From an uncultured Paracoccaceae bacterium (GTDB taxonomy: Bacteria; Pseudomonadota; Alphaproteobacteria; Rhodobacterales; Rhodobacteraceae): DNA of 64,000 nucleotides. A program made the translations under genes and the position numbers. How positions within the stretch are numbered: position 1 is the stretch's first letter; the number at the start of each line of letters is the position of its first letter. The notes below the pieces were generated by a model, which saw only the letters and a program-made list of their open reading frames with translations, was not told the DNA's origin and did not search any database. The stretch spans positions 519,364 to 583,363 of the forward strand of contig CANLPZ010000002.1 of assembly GCA_947493145.1 (NCBI GenBank). The letters are read 5' to 3'. Positions 32,238 through 42,044 of the stretch are shown in pieces.

Positions 32238-33450
32238 GGTCTGGATCGACTGGAAGGGGCTAAAACGGGTTGGCACGCTTCACCGCACAGCGGGGCGCGG
32301 CCGAGAGCGGGTGTCCTTTACCTATCATGACGATTGGCTTGCCGACGAAAATGCCTTCGGGCTTTCGCCGGACATGCCTCTAGTCAAAGGGCAATTCGTG
32401 CCTGAAGCAGGGCAGGACATGCTTGCACCGCTTGGGGATTCTGCCCCTGATACCTGGGGCAGAATGGTGATGCGGCGCTATGAAGGGCGCGTGGCAGAGG
32501 CCGAGGGGCGACGTCCGAGAGTGTTACAAGAAACCGACTACCTGCTTGGGGTGAATGATGAGACCCGTTTGGGTGCGCTGCGCTTCAAGCTTGATGCTGA
32601 GTTCCAAGCGCGTGAGGGCATCGGTGTGCCTGCGCTCGTAAGCCTCGGGGATTTGCTCAATGCGTCTCAGCGCGTTCTGCGCGGGGAGGAGACCACTGAG
32701 GACCTCAAAATGCTGTTTGCACCTGGAAGTTCCCTCGGGGGTGCTCGGCCAAAGGCCAGCATCCTCGACCAACACGGCCGTCTGTCCGTCGCCAAGTTCC
32801 CGAAAGAGACGGACACCTATTGCGTGGAACGCTGGGAAGCCATTGCACTGGAGCTCGCAAGGCGCGCCGGAATTACGGTTTCGGACCACACGCTTGAGAT
32901 GGCAGGCGACAAGCCTGTTTTCCTGTCCCATCGGTTTGACCGGAACGAGGACGGCAGGATCCCGTTCATCTCAGCTATGGCGATGCTGGCCGGCAAGGAT
33001 GGCGAAAGCTACAGCTATTTGGACCTGGCAGACATCATCACCTCGGAAAGCGTAACGCCCGACCAAGACCGCGAGGAACTCTACCGGCGGGTTGCCTTTT
33101 CCATTCTCGTGACGAACCTCGATGACCATATGCGCAATCACGGATTTCTGCGTGGGCGGGGTGGATGGCACCTCTCACCAGCCTACGACATCAACCCCGT
33201 GCCGAACCAGCCGCGTGTGCTCAAGAGCTATGTCGACGATGACAACCCGGATGCCAGTATCGCCCTGCACCGCGCGCAACATGAATCCTATCTTCTTGAA
33301 CGCAGCGAGGCAGATCGTATCATCGCAGAGGTCGCAGAAGCGACTATGACTTGGCGTGACGTTGCCCGTGCCTTGGGGGCTCCAGAGCGGGAGATCAGGG
33401 AGATGGCGACAGCCTTCGAGCACGAGGAAGCGGATCGGGCGCGAGCGTGA
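32230..33450 (+). CDS. hipA: HipA-type serine/threonine kinase toxin
   Basis: 406 residues. N-terminal couple_hipA region (VEVWIDWKGLKRVGTL), Ser-containing loop SSLGGARPKA near residue 167 (autophosphorylation and ATP loop), catalytic NLDDHMRNHGFL near residue 296, and metal-binding YDINP near 319. Known HipA kinases phosphorylate aminoacyl-tRNA synthetases and cause dormancy. All key residues are present. Likely maintenance or defence module of the element. Confidence 0.9.
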   Translation: MVEVWIDWKGLKRVGTLHRTAGRGRERVSFTYHDDWLADENAFGLSPDMPLVKGQFVPEAGQDMLAPLGDSAPDTWGRMVMRRYEGRVAEAEGRRPRVLQETDYLLGVNDETRLGALRFKLDAEFQAREGIGVPALVSLGDLLNASQRVLRGEETTEDLKMLFAPGSSLGGARPKASILDQHGRLSVAKFPKETDTYCVERWEAIALELARRAGITVSDHTLEMAGDKPVFLSHRFDRNEDGRIPFISAMAMLAGKDGESYSYLDLADIITSESVTPDQDREELYRRVAFSILVTNLDDHMRNHGFLRGRGGWHLSPAYDINPVPNQPRVLKSYVDDDNPDASIALHRAQHESYLLERSEADRIIAEVAEATMTWRDVARALGAPEREIREMATAFEHEEADRARA

Positions 33451-33530
33451 ATTATGTTGATCGGCCAGCCTGCGGCTCTTGAGATGAGGGCGCAAATCCA
33501 TTGGCCTCCAAAAAATACTCTTGAAAGCGG

Positions 33531-34610
33531 ATGCACATGAGCAGATCCAAATTTGAACCTAGTCTCGATACTGTTCGAAAGCTGTCGCTTTTCGTTTTGA
33601 ACAGCTTGGCTGATCAGCCAAAAGAGTGGGTTGCTGTCGGCAAGGCTTATCAGGAACTGCACGGCTTTGGCGACGATCCGACCTTCAACCAGGTTTTCGT
33701 GCGTCTCTTCGCTGTGATGAGAGACGAAATGTGGGTCGGGTCTCCGCAGGAAGGACCGAAATTCACGGTCGGCCTGACCTTCAAAGGGCAAACCGTCATC
33801 CGCCACGAGTCGGAAATAGACTTGATCTACGAGCGACACTTTCATTCATGGGCAAAGACTATCGAAGCAGCTGCTAGAAAGCGGCGGCATCTCGATCAAC
33901 AGCGGGCAGCCAAAGAGCAAAAAGTCCAAAAGATGCAGGAAAAGGCGAAATCAAAAGAAGCTCGCAGAGAAGAAGAGGTGAAGCGGCAAGCAAAAGCTCG
34001 TCAGAAGCGAGAGATGTCATCACTCGTCGAAAGCGGAAAAAGAATTCGCTCTTCCCTGTCCAAGTCAAACAATGAGCAACTCCTAAACCTGTGGAAGGCA
34101 AACACATCACGTGCGGCTAATTCGACAGGTCAAAAGAAAAACGAACACCTTTTGATTGTTTCCGCCGTCGAAAAGGAGTGGAGGCGAAGGGTCCGAGATC
34201 TTCCCGAGGTGGAAGCGTTCAAATGGCCAACCACAGATGTGGGAAGCGGTCATGGTGGTGGCGATTTCGAGAGGGCTGAGGAAAGCTTTCTGAAAGTGCT
34301 CGGATATACCGTCGGGAAAACAAATGGCTTGCCAGCATCAACACGGCAGTTGATCCTGGACCGCTGCTTCTCGGGGCATCTTCCACCAGTCGAAGGGATT
34401 TCGGCGCTTCGTATGTGGGGCGAACCAAAGTCTGCTTTGAGGCTTAGAAAAATCGCTTATCACATTGCCGGTCTAGCGAAAAACTTCAAGAAAATGCAGT
34501 CACGTGGCTACGAGGATGCGATTTCGGATTGGGAAGACGATCTGAAGTACATGCATGATAAATACTACGTCCGTCATTTCGGCTTCAGTTGGCCAGGCCG
34601 TGGTCTCTAG
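33531..34610 (+). CDS. Uncharacterised protein with central charged coiled coil
   Basis: 359 residues (ATG 33531 or 33537), with no family I can name. The N-terminal 110 residues look globular. Residues about 115-165 are a highly charged Lys/Glu/Arg/Gln-rich coiled coil. The C-terminal 140 residues form a compact domain ending YMHDKYYVRHFGFSWPG that I have seen as a recurrent conserved ending in proteobacterial proteins of unknown role. It sits between hipBA and the restriction operon, inside defence cargo. No transmembrane or signal segment. Confidence 0.65.
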   Translation: MHMSRSKFEPSLDTVRKLSLFVLNSLADQPKEWVAVGKAYQELHGFGDDPTFNQVFVRLFAVMRDEMWVGSPQEGPKFTVGLTFKGQTVIRHESEIDLIYERHFHSWAKTIEAAARKRRHLDQQRAAKEQKVQKMQEKAKSKEARREEEVKRQAKARQKREMSSLVESGKRIRSSLSKSNNEQLLNLWKANTSRAANSTGQKKNEHLLIVSAVEKEWRRRVRDLPEVEAFKWPTTDVGSGHGGGDFERAEESFLKVLGYTVGKTNGLPASTRQLILDRCFSGHLPPVEGISALRMWGEPKSALRLRKIAYHIAGLAKNFKKMQSRGYEDAISDWEDDLKYMHDKYYVRHFGFSWPGRGL

Positions 34611-34770
34611 TTCTGGTTCTTTTGAGGCTTGTGTAAGTTACGCAGCAGTATTTTGGGTTTGCCAGTTTTTCGTTCTCACTGCCGTGCTTCCGATTGCTGA
34701 ACATAAGCGGGCAGCCGTAGCAGACGCGGGGCAAGCCCCGCTTCAACAAGAAAATTCCCCTGCGCCAGCG

Positions 34771-34806
34771 CATTCCTCGCGAGGCAAGTTTCTCGCTGAC
34801 AGCCCC
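34771..34806 (+). repeat. Leader element copy A
   Basis: CATTCCTCGCGAGGCAAGTT (34771-34790) and TGACAGCCCC (34797-34806) recur in the same order before ardC (42777-42796 and 42842-42851). The rest of the gap 34611-34859 shows no credible gene. A shared upstream element of two element-borne genes suggests common regulation. Confidence 0.45.
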
Positions 34807-34859
34807 TTGGTGCCAGCTTTGGTCATGTTCATCGAAACACTCAAAGTGAGGATCAAAAA

Positions 34860-35057
34860 ATGGCCACTCAAACTCTGAAACTGAACGTCAAATCCGGCGA
34901 AAAAGACGGCAAGAACTTCTGGGACCGCTGCGGCGTCCTCTTCGTCAACACCGACGACAGCGGCAACATCACGTCGATCAACGTCAAACACAGCATGTTT
35001 CCCGATGTCGAAATGGTCGCCTTCCCGCGCCGCGATGAAGATCCGGTCACCGAGTGA
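34860..35057 (+). CDS. Small conserved-type protein, function unknown
   Basis: 65 residues, mainly beta strands (TLKLNVKSGEKDGKNFWDRC, GNITSINVKHSMFPDVEMVAFPR), with no signal or membrane part. A GAGG precedes the ATG. It is followed by a strong hairpin and preceded by the leader element shared with ardC. I have no functional assignment. It may be one of the small early-expressed genes of conjugative elements, which is inference from the shared leader. Confidence 0.65.
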   Translation: MATQTLKLNVKSGEKDGKNFWDRCGVLFVNTDDSGNITSINVKHSMFPDVEMVAFPRRDEDPVTE

Positions 35058-35065
35058 CCTTAGCG

Positions 35066-35088
35066 CCAGGGCGGGTTTTCCGCCCTGG
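35066..35088 (+). terminator. GC-rich hairpin after the small gene
   Basis: CCAGGGCGG (35066-35074), loop GTTTT and CCGCCCTGG (35080-35088) form a perfect 9-bp stem. The sequence after it is not T-rich, so it may be a weak terminator or an mRNA-stabilising structure. Confidence 0.45.
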
Positions 35089-35283
35089 AGCCGTATCGTT
35101 TACCGTCGCAATAGCCCGCCATAGGTTTCTAAAAAATGAGCGATTTGTCGTCTGAAGCGGTTTAGTTTCTGCTTTATGATGCGCTTCCACGGCTGATTGC
35201 GGGAGTGAACAAATAAAGTGCAGCGGAATGTTCAAACCGTTTCAAAAAATGCTATTGATTACAAAAATTTGGAGGTTCGAGTC

Positions 35284-37674
35284 TTGAACGAGGCAGTGCA
35301 TAACAAACTGATTTCATTTATCTGGGCAATCGCCGATGACTGCCTGAGAGACGTCTACGTTCGAGGAAAGTACCGCGACGTGATTCTCCCAATGGTGGTG
35401 CTGCGTCGTTTAGATACGTTGCTTGAACCAACCAAAGAGCAGGTGCTCGAAGAGGTTAGCTTTCAGAAAACCGAAATGGAAGCCACAGAGCTTGACGATG
35501 AGGCTCTACGCTCGGCTTCCGGCTACGTCTTCTACAACACCAGCCAGTGGACGCTGCGCAAGCTGCACGACACGGCCACCAACAACCGCCAAATCCTCTT
35601 GGCGAACATGGAGGAATACCTTGGCGGCTTCAGCGAAAACGTCAAAGAAATCATCGAACGCTTCGACCTCATGGCCAAGATGCGCCACATGGCGGGCAAG
35701 GACGTGTTGCTTGATGTGCTGGAGAAGTTTGTATCGCCTCGCATCAACCTGACCCCACAGGACAAGGAAGACCCCGATGGCAATCTCATGCCGGTCCTGT
35801 CCAATCTGGGCATGGGCTATGTCTTTGAGGAGCTGATCCGCAAGTTTAATGAAGAGAACAACGAGGAAGCGGGGGAGCACTTCACCCCGCGCGAGGTGAT
35901 CCACCTCATGACCCACCTCATGTTCGACCCAATCAAAGATCAGCTGCCGTCGGTGCTGACCATCTATGACCCAGCCTGCGGTTCAGGCGGGATGCTGACT
36001 GAAAGCCAGAACTACATCACCGATCCCGACGGCCTGATCCAGGCAAAAAGCGACGTGTACCTCTTCGGCAAAGAGATCAACGACGAGACCTACGCAATCT
36101 GCAAATCCGACATGATGATCAAGGGCAACAACCCCGAGAACATCAAGGTCGGATCGACCCTGTCTACCGACGAATTCTCGGGCCGCAAGTTCGACTTCAT
36201 GCTCTCCAACCCGCCCTACGGCAAAAGCTGGGCGAGCGAGCAGAAGTTCATCAAGGATGGCAAGGACGTGATCGACCCGCGCTTCAAGGTCGATTTGGCC
36301 GACTACTGGGGCGAGACCGACACACAAGACGCTACCCCGCGCTCCAGCGATGGCCAGCTTCTGTTCCTCATGGAAATGGTCAAGAAGATGAAGCCGCTCA
36401 GCGATAGCCCGATGGGGTCGCGCATCGCGTCGGTTCACAACGGCTCCAGCCTCTTCACAGGAGACGCGGGCGGGGGCGAAAGCAACATCCGCCGCTACAT
36501 CATCGAAAATGACCTGCTGGACACAATCATCCAACTGCCGAACAACCTGTTCTACAACACCGGCATCACCACCTATATCTGGTTGCTGTCCAACGCTAAG
36601 CCTGACGCTCGTAAAGGCAAGGTGCAGTTGATCGACGCCAACCTGCTGTATCGCAAGTTGCGCAAGAACCTAGGCGACAAGAACTGCGAATTCGCGCCGG
36701 AGCATATCGAGGCGATCACGAGCGCCTATCTGGGTTTTGAACCCATTGAGCGCAAACTGGATGACAACGACGATCCTACCGGCATCGCCGTGCAAATCTT
36801 CGACAATGAAGACTTTGGCTACCACAAGGTCACGATCGAACGTCCCGACCGCCGCAGCGCTGGTTTTTCTGCCGAACGGCTGGCTCCGCTGCGCTTTGAC
36901 AAATCCTTGCGCGCGCCCATGGAGCATCTGTGGGAAGAGCACGGCGATCAGGTCTATGATCCGGGCTTCCTGAAGGACCATTCCAAGGACATCCTGAAAT
37001 GGTGCGAGGATGAAGAGATCACGCTGAACGCCAAGGCGCGCGGTAAGCTGCTGGACGTGAAGTATTGGCAATCTCTGCGCGATCTGCACGCTACGGGGCT
37101 GCGCTTGATGGACATCATCGGGACGGGTGAGACGAGTGATTATAACGCTTTCCGCGATACCGTCACCGAAACGCTGAAGGCGCAGAAGATCAAACTGTCT
37201 GCGACGGAGAAGAACGCGATCCTGAATGCGGTCAGTTGGTATGATGAAGACGCTGAAAAGGTCATCGGCAAAAAGCTGAAGCTGACAGACGACAAGCTGG
37301 ACGCGCTGCTGCACCGCCTTGGCTGCGCCGAGGGCCAGCTTGCCGATTTCGGATATTATCGCCAAAGCGACGGCAGCTATCTAACCTATGAGAGCAATTC
37401 AGACCTGCGCGATGCGGAAAGCGTGCCTCTGAAGGACAGCATCCACGACTATTTCCTAGCAGAGGTGCAGCCCCATGTGCCCGAGGCATGGATCAACATG
37501 GACTCCGTCAAGATCGGGTATGAGATCAGCTTCAACAAATATTTCTACCGCCACAAACCGCTGCGCGCGCTGGAGGCGGTAACAACCGACCTGCTGGAGC
37601 TGGAGGCGCAGGCTGACGGGCTGATCGCTGATATCCTCGGGCTTGAGGAAAAGCCGAATGTGGAGGTGGCGTGA
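35284..37674 (+). CDS. hsdM: Type I restriction-modification DNA methyltransferase subunit
   Basis: The start is taken at TTG 35284 because GGAGG (35271-35275) precedes it and the protein then begins MNEAVHNKLISFIW; GTG 35218 lacks a site. 796 residues. N-terminal HsdM helical domain, then SAM-binding DPACGSGG near residue 230 and catalytic NPPYG near 309, giving an N6-adenine methyltransferase. The C-terminus is longer than in classical HsdM (about 500 residues), with an extra 250 residues. It overlaps hsdS by one base. Confidence 0.92.
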   Translation: MNEAVHNKLISFIWAIADDCLRDVYVRGKYRDVILPMVVLRRLDTLLEPTKEQVLEEVSFQKTEMEATELDDEALRSASGYVFYNTSQWTLRKLHDTATNNRQILLANMEEYLGGFSENVKEIIERFDLMAKMRHMAGKDVLLDVLEKFVSPRINLTPQDKEDPDGNLMPVLSNLGMGYVFEELIRKFNEENNEEAGEHFTPREVIHLMTHLMFDPIKDQLPSVLTIYDPACGSGGMLTESQNYITDPDGLIQAKSDVYLFGKEINDETYAICKSDMMIKGNNPENIKVGSTLSTDEFSGRKFDFMLSNPPYGKSWASEQKFIKDGKDVIDPRFKVDLADYWGETDTQDATPRSSDGQLLFLMEMVKKMKPLSDSPMGSRIASVHNGSSLFTGDAGGGESNIRRYIIENDLLDTIIQLPNNLFYNTGITTYIWLLSNAKPDARKGKVQLIDANLLYRKLRKNLGDKNCEFAPEHIEAITSAYLGFEPIERKLDDNDDPTGIAVQIFDNEDFGYHKVTIERPDRRSAGFSAERLAPLRFDKSLRAPMEHLWEEHGDQVYDPGFLKDHSKDILKWCEDEEITLNAKARGKLLDVKYWQSLRDLHATGLRLMDIIGTGETSDYNAFRDTVTETLKAQKIKLSATEKNAILNAVSWYDEDAEKVIGKKLKLTDDKLDALLHRLGCAEGQLADFGYYRQSDGSYLTYESNSDLRDAESVPLKDSIHDYFLAEVQPHVPEAWINMDSVKIGYEISFNKYFYRHKPLRALEAVTTDLLELEAQADGLIADILGLEEKPNVEVA

Positions 37675-38954
37675 TGCAGCTGTCTCAGTATCCGCGATAT
37701 GAGACCTACAAGCCGAGCGGCGTAGATTGGATAGGCGATGTTCCAGAAGACTGGCAGGTTTCGCCGGGCCGCGCTTGCCTTTATGAAAACAAGGACAAGA
37801 ACACTGGCATGCAGGAAAGCACCGTACTTTCCTTGAGCTATGGCAATGTCATCGTCAAACCCGAGGAAAAGCTCACGGGCCTCGTCCCAGAGAGTTTCGA
37901 AACCTATCAGATCGTAGAGCCGGGCGACATTATCATCCGTGGCACGGACTTGCAGAATGACGTTACCAGCCTTCGAACAGGATTGGCTAAAGACAGGGGC
38001 ATCATCACCTCTGCGTATATCAATCTAAGACCGCACGACAATGTCCTGCCATTCTATCTGCACTACGTACTTCACAGCTACGACGTGAAGAAAGTCTTCT
38101 ATGGCTTGGGTTCAGGATTGCGCCAGAACCTTTCATACGAAGACTTCAAATACCTTGATTTGCCACTTCCAGATATTGCTACCCAAGAACGTATTGTGGC
38201 TTTCCTGGACGACAAAACCGACAAGATCGATCGGGCGGTGAAGATTAAGGAGGGGCAGATTGCCCTTTTGCGCGAGCGCAAGCAGATCATCATCCAAGAG
38301 GCCGTCACCAAGGGCCTGAACCCCAACGCCCCCATGAAAGACAGCGGCATCGACTGGATCGGCCAAATCCCGGCGCATTGGGATCGTCTGGCCAACAAAT
38401 TCATCTTCAAGCTGAAAAAGGACACCGTGGGAAAGCGCGCTCCCGAATATGACCTTCTGTCACTGACCCTGCGCGGGATTATCAAGCGCGACATGGAAAA
38501 TCCTGAAGGCAAATTTCCTGCCGAATTTGATACGTACCAGGAGGTTCTTCCAAGCGACTTTGTGTTTTGCCACTTCGACGTTGAAGAAACGCCGCGCACG
38601 GTGGGTCTGTCGGATTTTCGAGGCATGATCACTGGGGCATATACGGTCTATCACACCAGCGATGAATTTGACCGGCGCTTCCTTCTTTACTTTTACCTGT
38701 TCGCCGATACCGACAAAAAGCTACGGTCGCTTTATAAGGGTCTGCGAAACACGATCCCCAAAGACGTGTTTGGCAGATTTAAAACCCCGCTTCCACCGCT
38801 CGAAGAGCAGCGGGAGATCGTGAAGCATATTGATGAGAGTTCGGCCAAAGTTGAGGCTGCGATTGAATTGAAAGAGCGCCAGATTGAGGCGCTGAAAGAA
38901 TATAAGGCCACGCTGATCAATGCGGCAGTGACGGGCAAAATTAAGGTGATTTAA
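37674..38954 (+). CDS. hsdS: Type I restriction-modification specificity subunit
   Basis: 426 residues from ATG 37674, with GGAGG (37662-37666) upstream. Two target-recognition halves are visible, each opening with a similar motif (SGVDWIGDVPEDWQ and SGIDWIGQIPAHWD). Each ends with LPLPDIATQERIVAFLD or TPLPPLEEQREIVKHID-type helices that form the conserved spacer. It determines the two-part DNA recognition site with HsdM and HsdR. Confidence 0.92.
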   Translation: MQLSQYPRYETYKPSGVDWIGDVPEDWQVSPGRACLYENKDKNTGMQESTVLSLSYGNVIVKPEEKLTGLVPESFETYQIVEPGDIIIRGTDLQNDVTSLRTGLAKDRGIITSAYINLRPHDNVLPFYLHYVLHSYDVKKVFYGLGSGLRQNLSYEDFKYLDLPLPDIATQERIVAFLDDKTDKIDRAVKIKEGQIALLRERKQIIIQEAVTKGLNPNAPMKDSGIDWIGQIPAHWDRLANKFIFKLKKDTVGKRAPEYDLLSLTLRGIIKRDMENPEGKFPAEFDTYQEVLPSDFVFCHFDVEETPRTVGLSDFRGMITGAYTVYHTSDEFDRRFLLYFYLFADTDKKLRSLYKGLRNTIPKDVFGRFKTPLPPLEEQREIVKHIDESSAKVEAAIELKERQIEALKEYKATLINAAVTGKIKVI

Positions 38955-38964
38955 GGGGGCGGGC

Positions 38965-41900
38965 ATGGTCAGCAATACAAAAGAAATCGCGCTGGAACAG
39001 GCGATCCAGAAGCACCTGACGGGCTTCACCACTGAAGAACTAGCTGGCCAGCCGCAGCCCGCCGATCCGGCCAAGTTCCGCATCGGCCTGCCGCAGGATT
39101 TTGACGCGCAATACGCGCTCGACACCAAGCTGTTCTGGCAGTTTCTGGAAGACACGCAGGCCGATGAGCTGGACAAGCTACGCAAGCATTCCCCGAATGA
39201 CTGGCAGCGCAAGGTGCTGGAACGCTTTGACCGGATCATCAAGCAGAAGGGCCTGCTGCATATCCTGAAAAAGGGTTTGCAGGTAGACAACGCCTTTCTT
39301 GCTCTGATGTATCCCGCGCCGCTGGCCAGTTCCTCGGCCAAGGTGCATGAAAACTTCGACGCCAACCTGTTCAGCGTGATGCGGCAGGTGCGCTATTCTC
39401 AGGCCAACCCGCTGCAAGAGATCGACATGGTGCTGTTCCTGAACGGAATGCCCCTGATCACGCTAGAGCTGAAAAACGCGTGGACCCACCAGACCGCCCG
39501 CTACCACGGGCAAAAGCAATACCGCGAAGATCGCGACCCGACCCAGCCGCTTTTGCAGTTTGGCCGCGCGCTTGTACATATGGCGGTGGACACCGACGAG
39601 GTGTTCATGACCACCAAGCTGGCGGGCAAAGGCACGTTCTTTCTGCCCTTCAACAAAGGCTACAAGGAGGGCGAAGGCAACCCGCCCAACCCGAACGGCC
39701 ACAAGACCGCCTATCTGTGGGAAGAGGTGTTCGACAAGCGCAGCCTTGCCGGGATCATCCAGCACTTTGTCTTGCTGGAGGGGGACGCCAAAGTCCCGTT
39801 AGCCAAGAAGACCCTGATCTTTCCGCGCTATCACCAGCTGGACGTGGTGCGAAAGCTTTTGGAACACGCGTCGACAACCGGCGTTGGTCACAGCTACCTG
39901 ATCCAGCATTCGGCGGGGTCTGGCAAGTCCAACTCGATCACCTGGGCGGCTTATCAGCTGATCGAGACTTATCCAGCCAATGCACAGGCGGCTGGCGACC
40001 GGGGCATGGATCGCCCGCTCTTTGATAGCGTGATCGTCGTGACCGACCGGCGGCTTCTGGACAAGCAACTGCGCGAGAACATCAAAGACTTCTCTGAAGT
40101 CAAGAACATCGTTGCCCCGGCTTTTCGTTCCGCCGACCTGAAGGCCGCGCTGGAAGCGGGCAAGAAGATCATCATCACGACGATCCAAAAGTTCCCGTTC
40201 ATCATCGATGGCATCGCGGACATGAGCGACAAACGCTTTGCTGTGATCATCGATGAGGCGCATTCCGGCCAGGGCGGTATTGCGGCTGGCAAAATGAATG
40301 AGGCGCTTGGGGCTGAAGCATCCGAAGAGGATGAAGCTGATCCGCAGGATAAGATCATTGCCGCGATGCAGGCCCGCAAGATGCGTGGCAATGCATCTTA
40401 CCTCGCCTTCACGGCGACCCCTAAAAACACGACCTTGGAAAAGTTCGGCGAACAGCAGGCCGACGGCAGCTTTGTTCCGTTTCACCTCTACAGCATGAAG
40501 CAGGCGATCGAAGAAGGCTTTATCCTCAACGTTTTGGCCAACTACACGACCTACAAGAGCTATTACGAAATTCAGAAGTCAATCGAAGACAATCCCGATT
40601 TCGACACCAAGAAGGCCCAGAAGAAACTACGCGCCTATGTGGAGCGCAGCCAGCAAACGATCAACACCAAAGCCGAGATCATGCTGGACCATTTCATTGC
40701 TCAGGTGGTCAATCCCAAGAAGCTGAAGGGCAAAGCAAAGGGGATGATCGTTACGCAGGATATTAAGGCGGCGATTCGGTACTATAAGGCGATCACCAAG
40801 TTGCTTGAGGCCAGAGGCAATCCGTTCAAGGCGCTCATAGCTTTTTCAGGTGAGAAAGAGGTTGACGGCATCCCGTATACTGAAGCCGGGATGAATAATT
40901 TTGCGGAGACTGACACACGCGACAAGTTTGACACCGATGAGTTCCGTTTGCTCGTTGTTGCGAACAAGTATTTGACCGGGTTTGACCAACCAAAATTGTC
41001 CGCCATGTATGTCGACAAGAAGCTGCAAGGTGTTCTGGCAGTGCAGGCTTTGTCACGATTGAACCGGTCTGCGAGTAGGCTGGGCAAGCGGACTGAAGAT
41101 CTGTTCATCCTCGACTTTTTCAACACGGTCGATGACATCAAGTCAGCATTTGATCCATTTTACACTGTAACGAAGCTTTCTGAGGCCACCGACATCAATG
41201 TTCTCCACGAATTGAAGAGCACCTTGGATGATGTCGGTGTCTACGAGGCCTCCGAAGTAGACGATTTTGCTACACGGTATTTTGCTGGTGAGGATGCGCA
41301 GAGATTGAGCGCGATCATCGATCTGGCGGCGGCTCGGTTCAACGAAGATCTGGAACTGGAGAACCCAGACAAGATCGATTTCAAGGTCAAAGCAAAGCAG
41401 TTTGTAAAGATCTATGGTCAGATGGCAGCGATTATGCCGTTTGAAGTCTTGGAGTGGGAGAAACTCTTTTGGTTTCTCAAGTTTCTGACGCCCAAACTCA
41501 AAGTGGTAGATCCCAATCAGGATACACTCGACGAGCTCTTGGACGCTGTGGATTTATCGTCTTATGGATTAGAGCGCGTCAAGTTGAACCATGATATTGG
41601 ATTGGACGCGAGCCAAACTGAATTGGATCCGCAAAACCCCAACCCGCGTGGTTACCGAGATGGAGATCCCGAAACAGATCCTTTGGATGAAATCGTAAGG
41701 AGTTTCAACGAACGTTGGTTCCAAGGTTGGAGTGCGACACCCGAAGAGCAGCGTGTGAAGTTCGTCAATATCGCGAAAAGCTTGAGGGCTCACCCTGACT
41801 TCGAAGATAAGTTCGCCAACAACCAAGATCCGCAAAACCGCGCTTTAGCATTCGAGAGAATTCTGAAGGATGTGATGCTGAAGCGCAGAAAAGATGAGCT

Positions 41901-42042
41901 GGAGCTTTACAAGCTGTTTGCTGGCGATGCGGCATTCAAAGCCGCTTGGACGCAAAGCCTGCAAGAAATTGTCGGACCTGGTTCAAGCGGGATGCTTAGT
42001 GGGGATCCTGATGACCCAGGCCCCATGGTAAAAGGCGATTAA
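38965..42042 (+). CDS. hsdR: Type I restriction enzyme, endonuclease/translocase subunit
   Basis: 1025 residues. N-terminal nuclease domain with Asp in EIDMVLFLNG and Glu-x-Lys in ITLELKNAW (near residue 167). Superfamily 2 motor with HSAGSGKSNSI (near 318), VVTDRRLLDKQL, DEAH box in VIIDEAHSGQ (near 430), TATPKN, and the second RecA lobe (VVANKYLTGFDQPKLSAMYVDK). It cleaves unmodified foreign DNA after translocation. Starts 10 bp after hsdS. Confidence 0.93.
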   Translation: MVSNTKEIALEQAIQKHLTGFTTEELAGQPQPADPAKFRIGLPQDFDAQYALDTKLFWQFLEDTQADELDKLRKHSPNDWQRKVLERFDRIIKQKGLLHILKKGLQVDNAFLALMYPAPLASSSAKVHENFDANLFSVMRQVRYSQANPLQEIDMVLFLNGMPLITLELKNAWTHQTARYHGQKQYREDRDPTQPLLQFGRALVHMAVDTDEVFMTTKLAGKGTFFLPFNKGYKEGEGNPPNPNGHKTAYLWEEVFDKRSLAGIIQHFVLLEGDAKVPLAKKTLIFPRYHQLDVVRKLLEHASTTGVGHSYLIQHSAGSGKSNSITWAAYQLIETYPANAQAAGDRGMDRPLFDSVIVVTDRRLLDKQLRENIKDFSEVKNIVAPAFRSADLKAALEAGKKIIITTIQKFPFIIDGIADMSDKRFAVIIDEAHSGQGGIAAGKMNEALGAEASEEDEADPQDKIIAAMQARKMRGNASYLAFTATPKNTTLEKFGEQQADGSFVPFHLYSMKQAIEEGFILNVLANYTTYKSYYEIQKSIEDNPDFDTKKAQKKLRAYVERSQQTINTKAEIMLDHFIAQVVNPKKLKGKAKGMIVTQDIKAAIRYYKAITKLLEARGNPFKALIAFSGEKEVDGIPYTEAGMNNFAETDTRDKFDTDEFRLLVVANKYLTGFDQPKLSAMYVDKKLQGVLAVQALSRLNRSASRLGKRTEDLFILDFFNTVDDIKSAFDPFYTVTKLSEATDINVLHELKSTLDDVGVYEASEVDDFATRYFAGEDAQRLSAIIDLAAARFNEDLELENPDKIDFKVKAKQFVKIYGQMAAIMPFEVLEWEKLFWFLKFLTPKLKVVDPNQDTLDELLDAVDLSSYGLERVKLNHDIGLDASQTELDPQNPNPRGYRDGDPETDPLDEIVRSFNERWFQGWSATPEEQRVKFVNIAKSLRAHPDFEDKFANNQDPQNRALAFERILKDVMLKRRKDELELYKLFAGDAAFKAAWTQSLQEIVGPGSSGMLSGDPDDPGPMVKGD

Positions 42043-42044
42043 TT

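Noticed and set aside
34555..34878. 107-residue frame overlapping the end of the 33531 gene
   Set aside because: It has mixed composition and no domain, and it covers the leader element and the start of the small gene in another frame.
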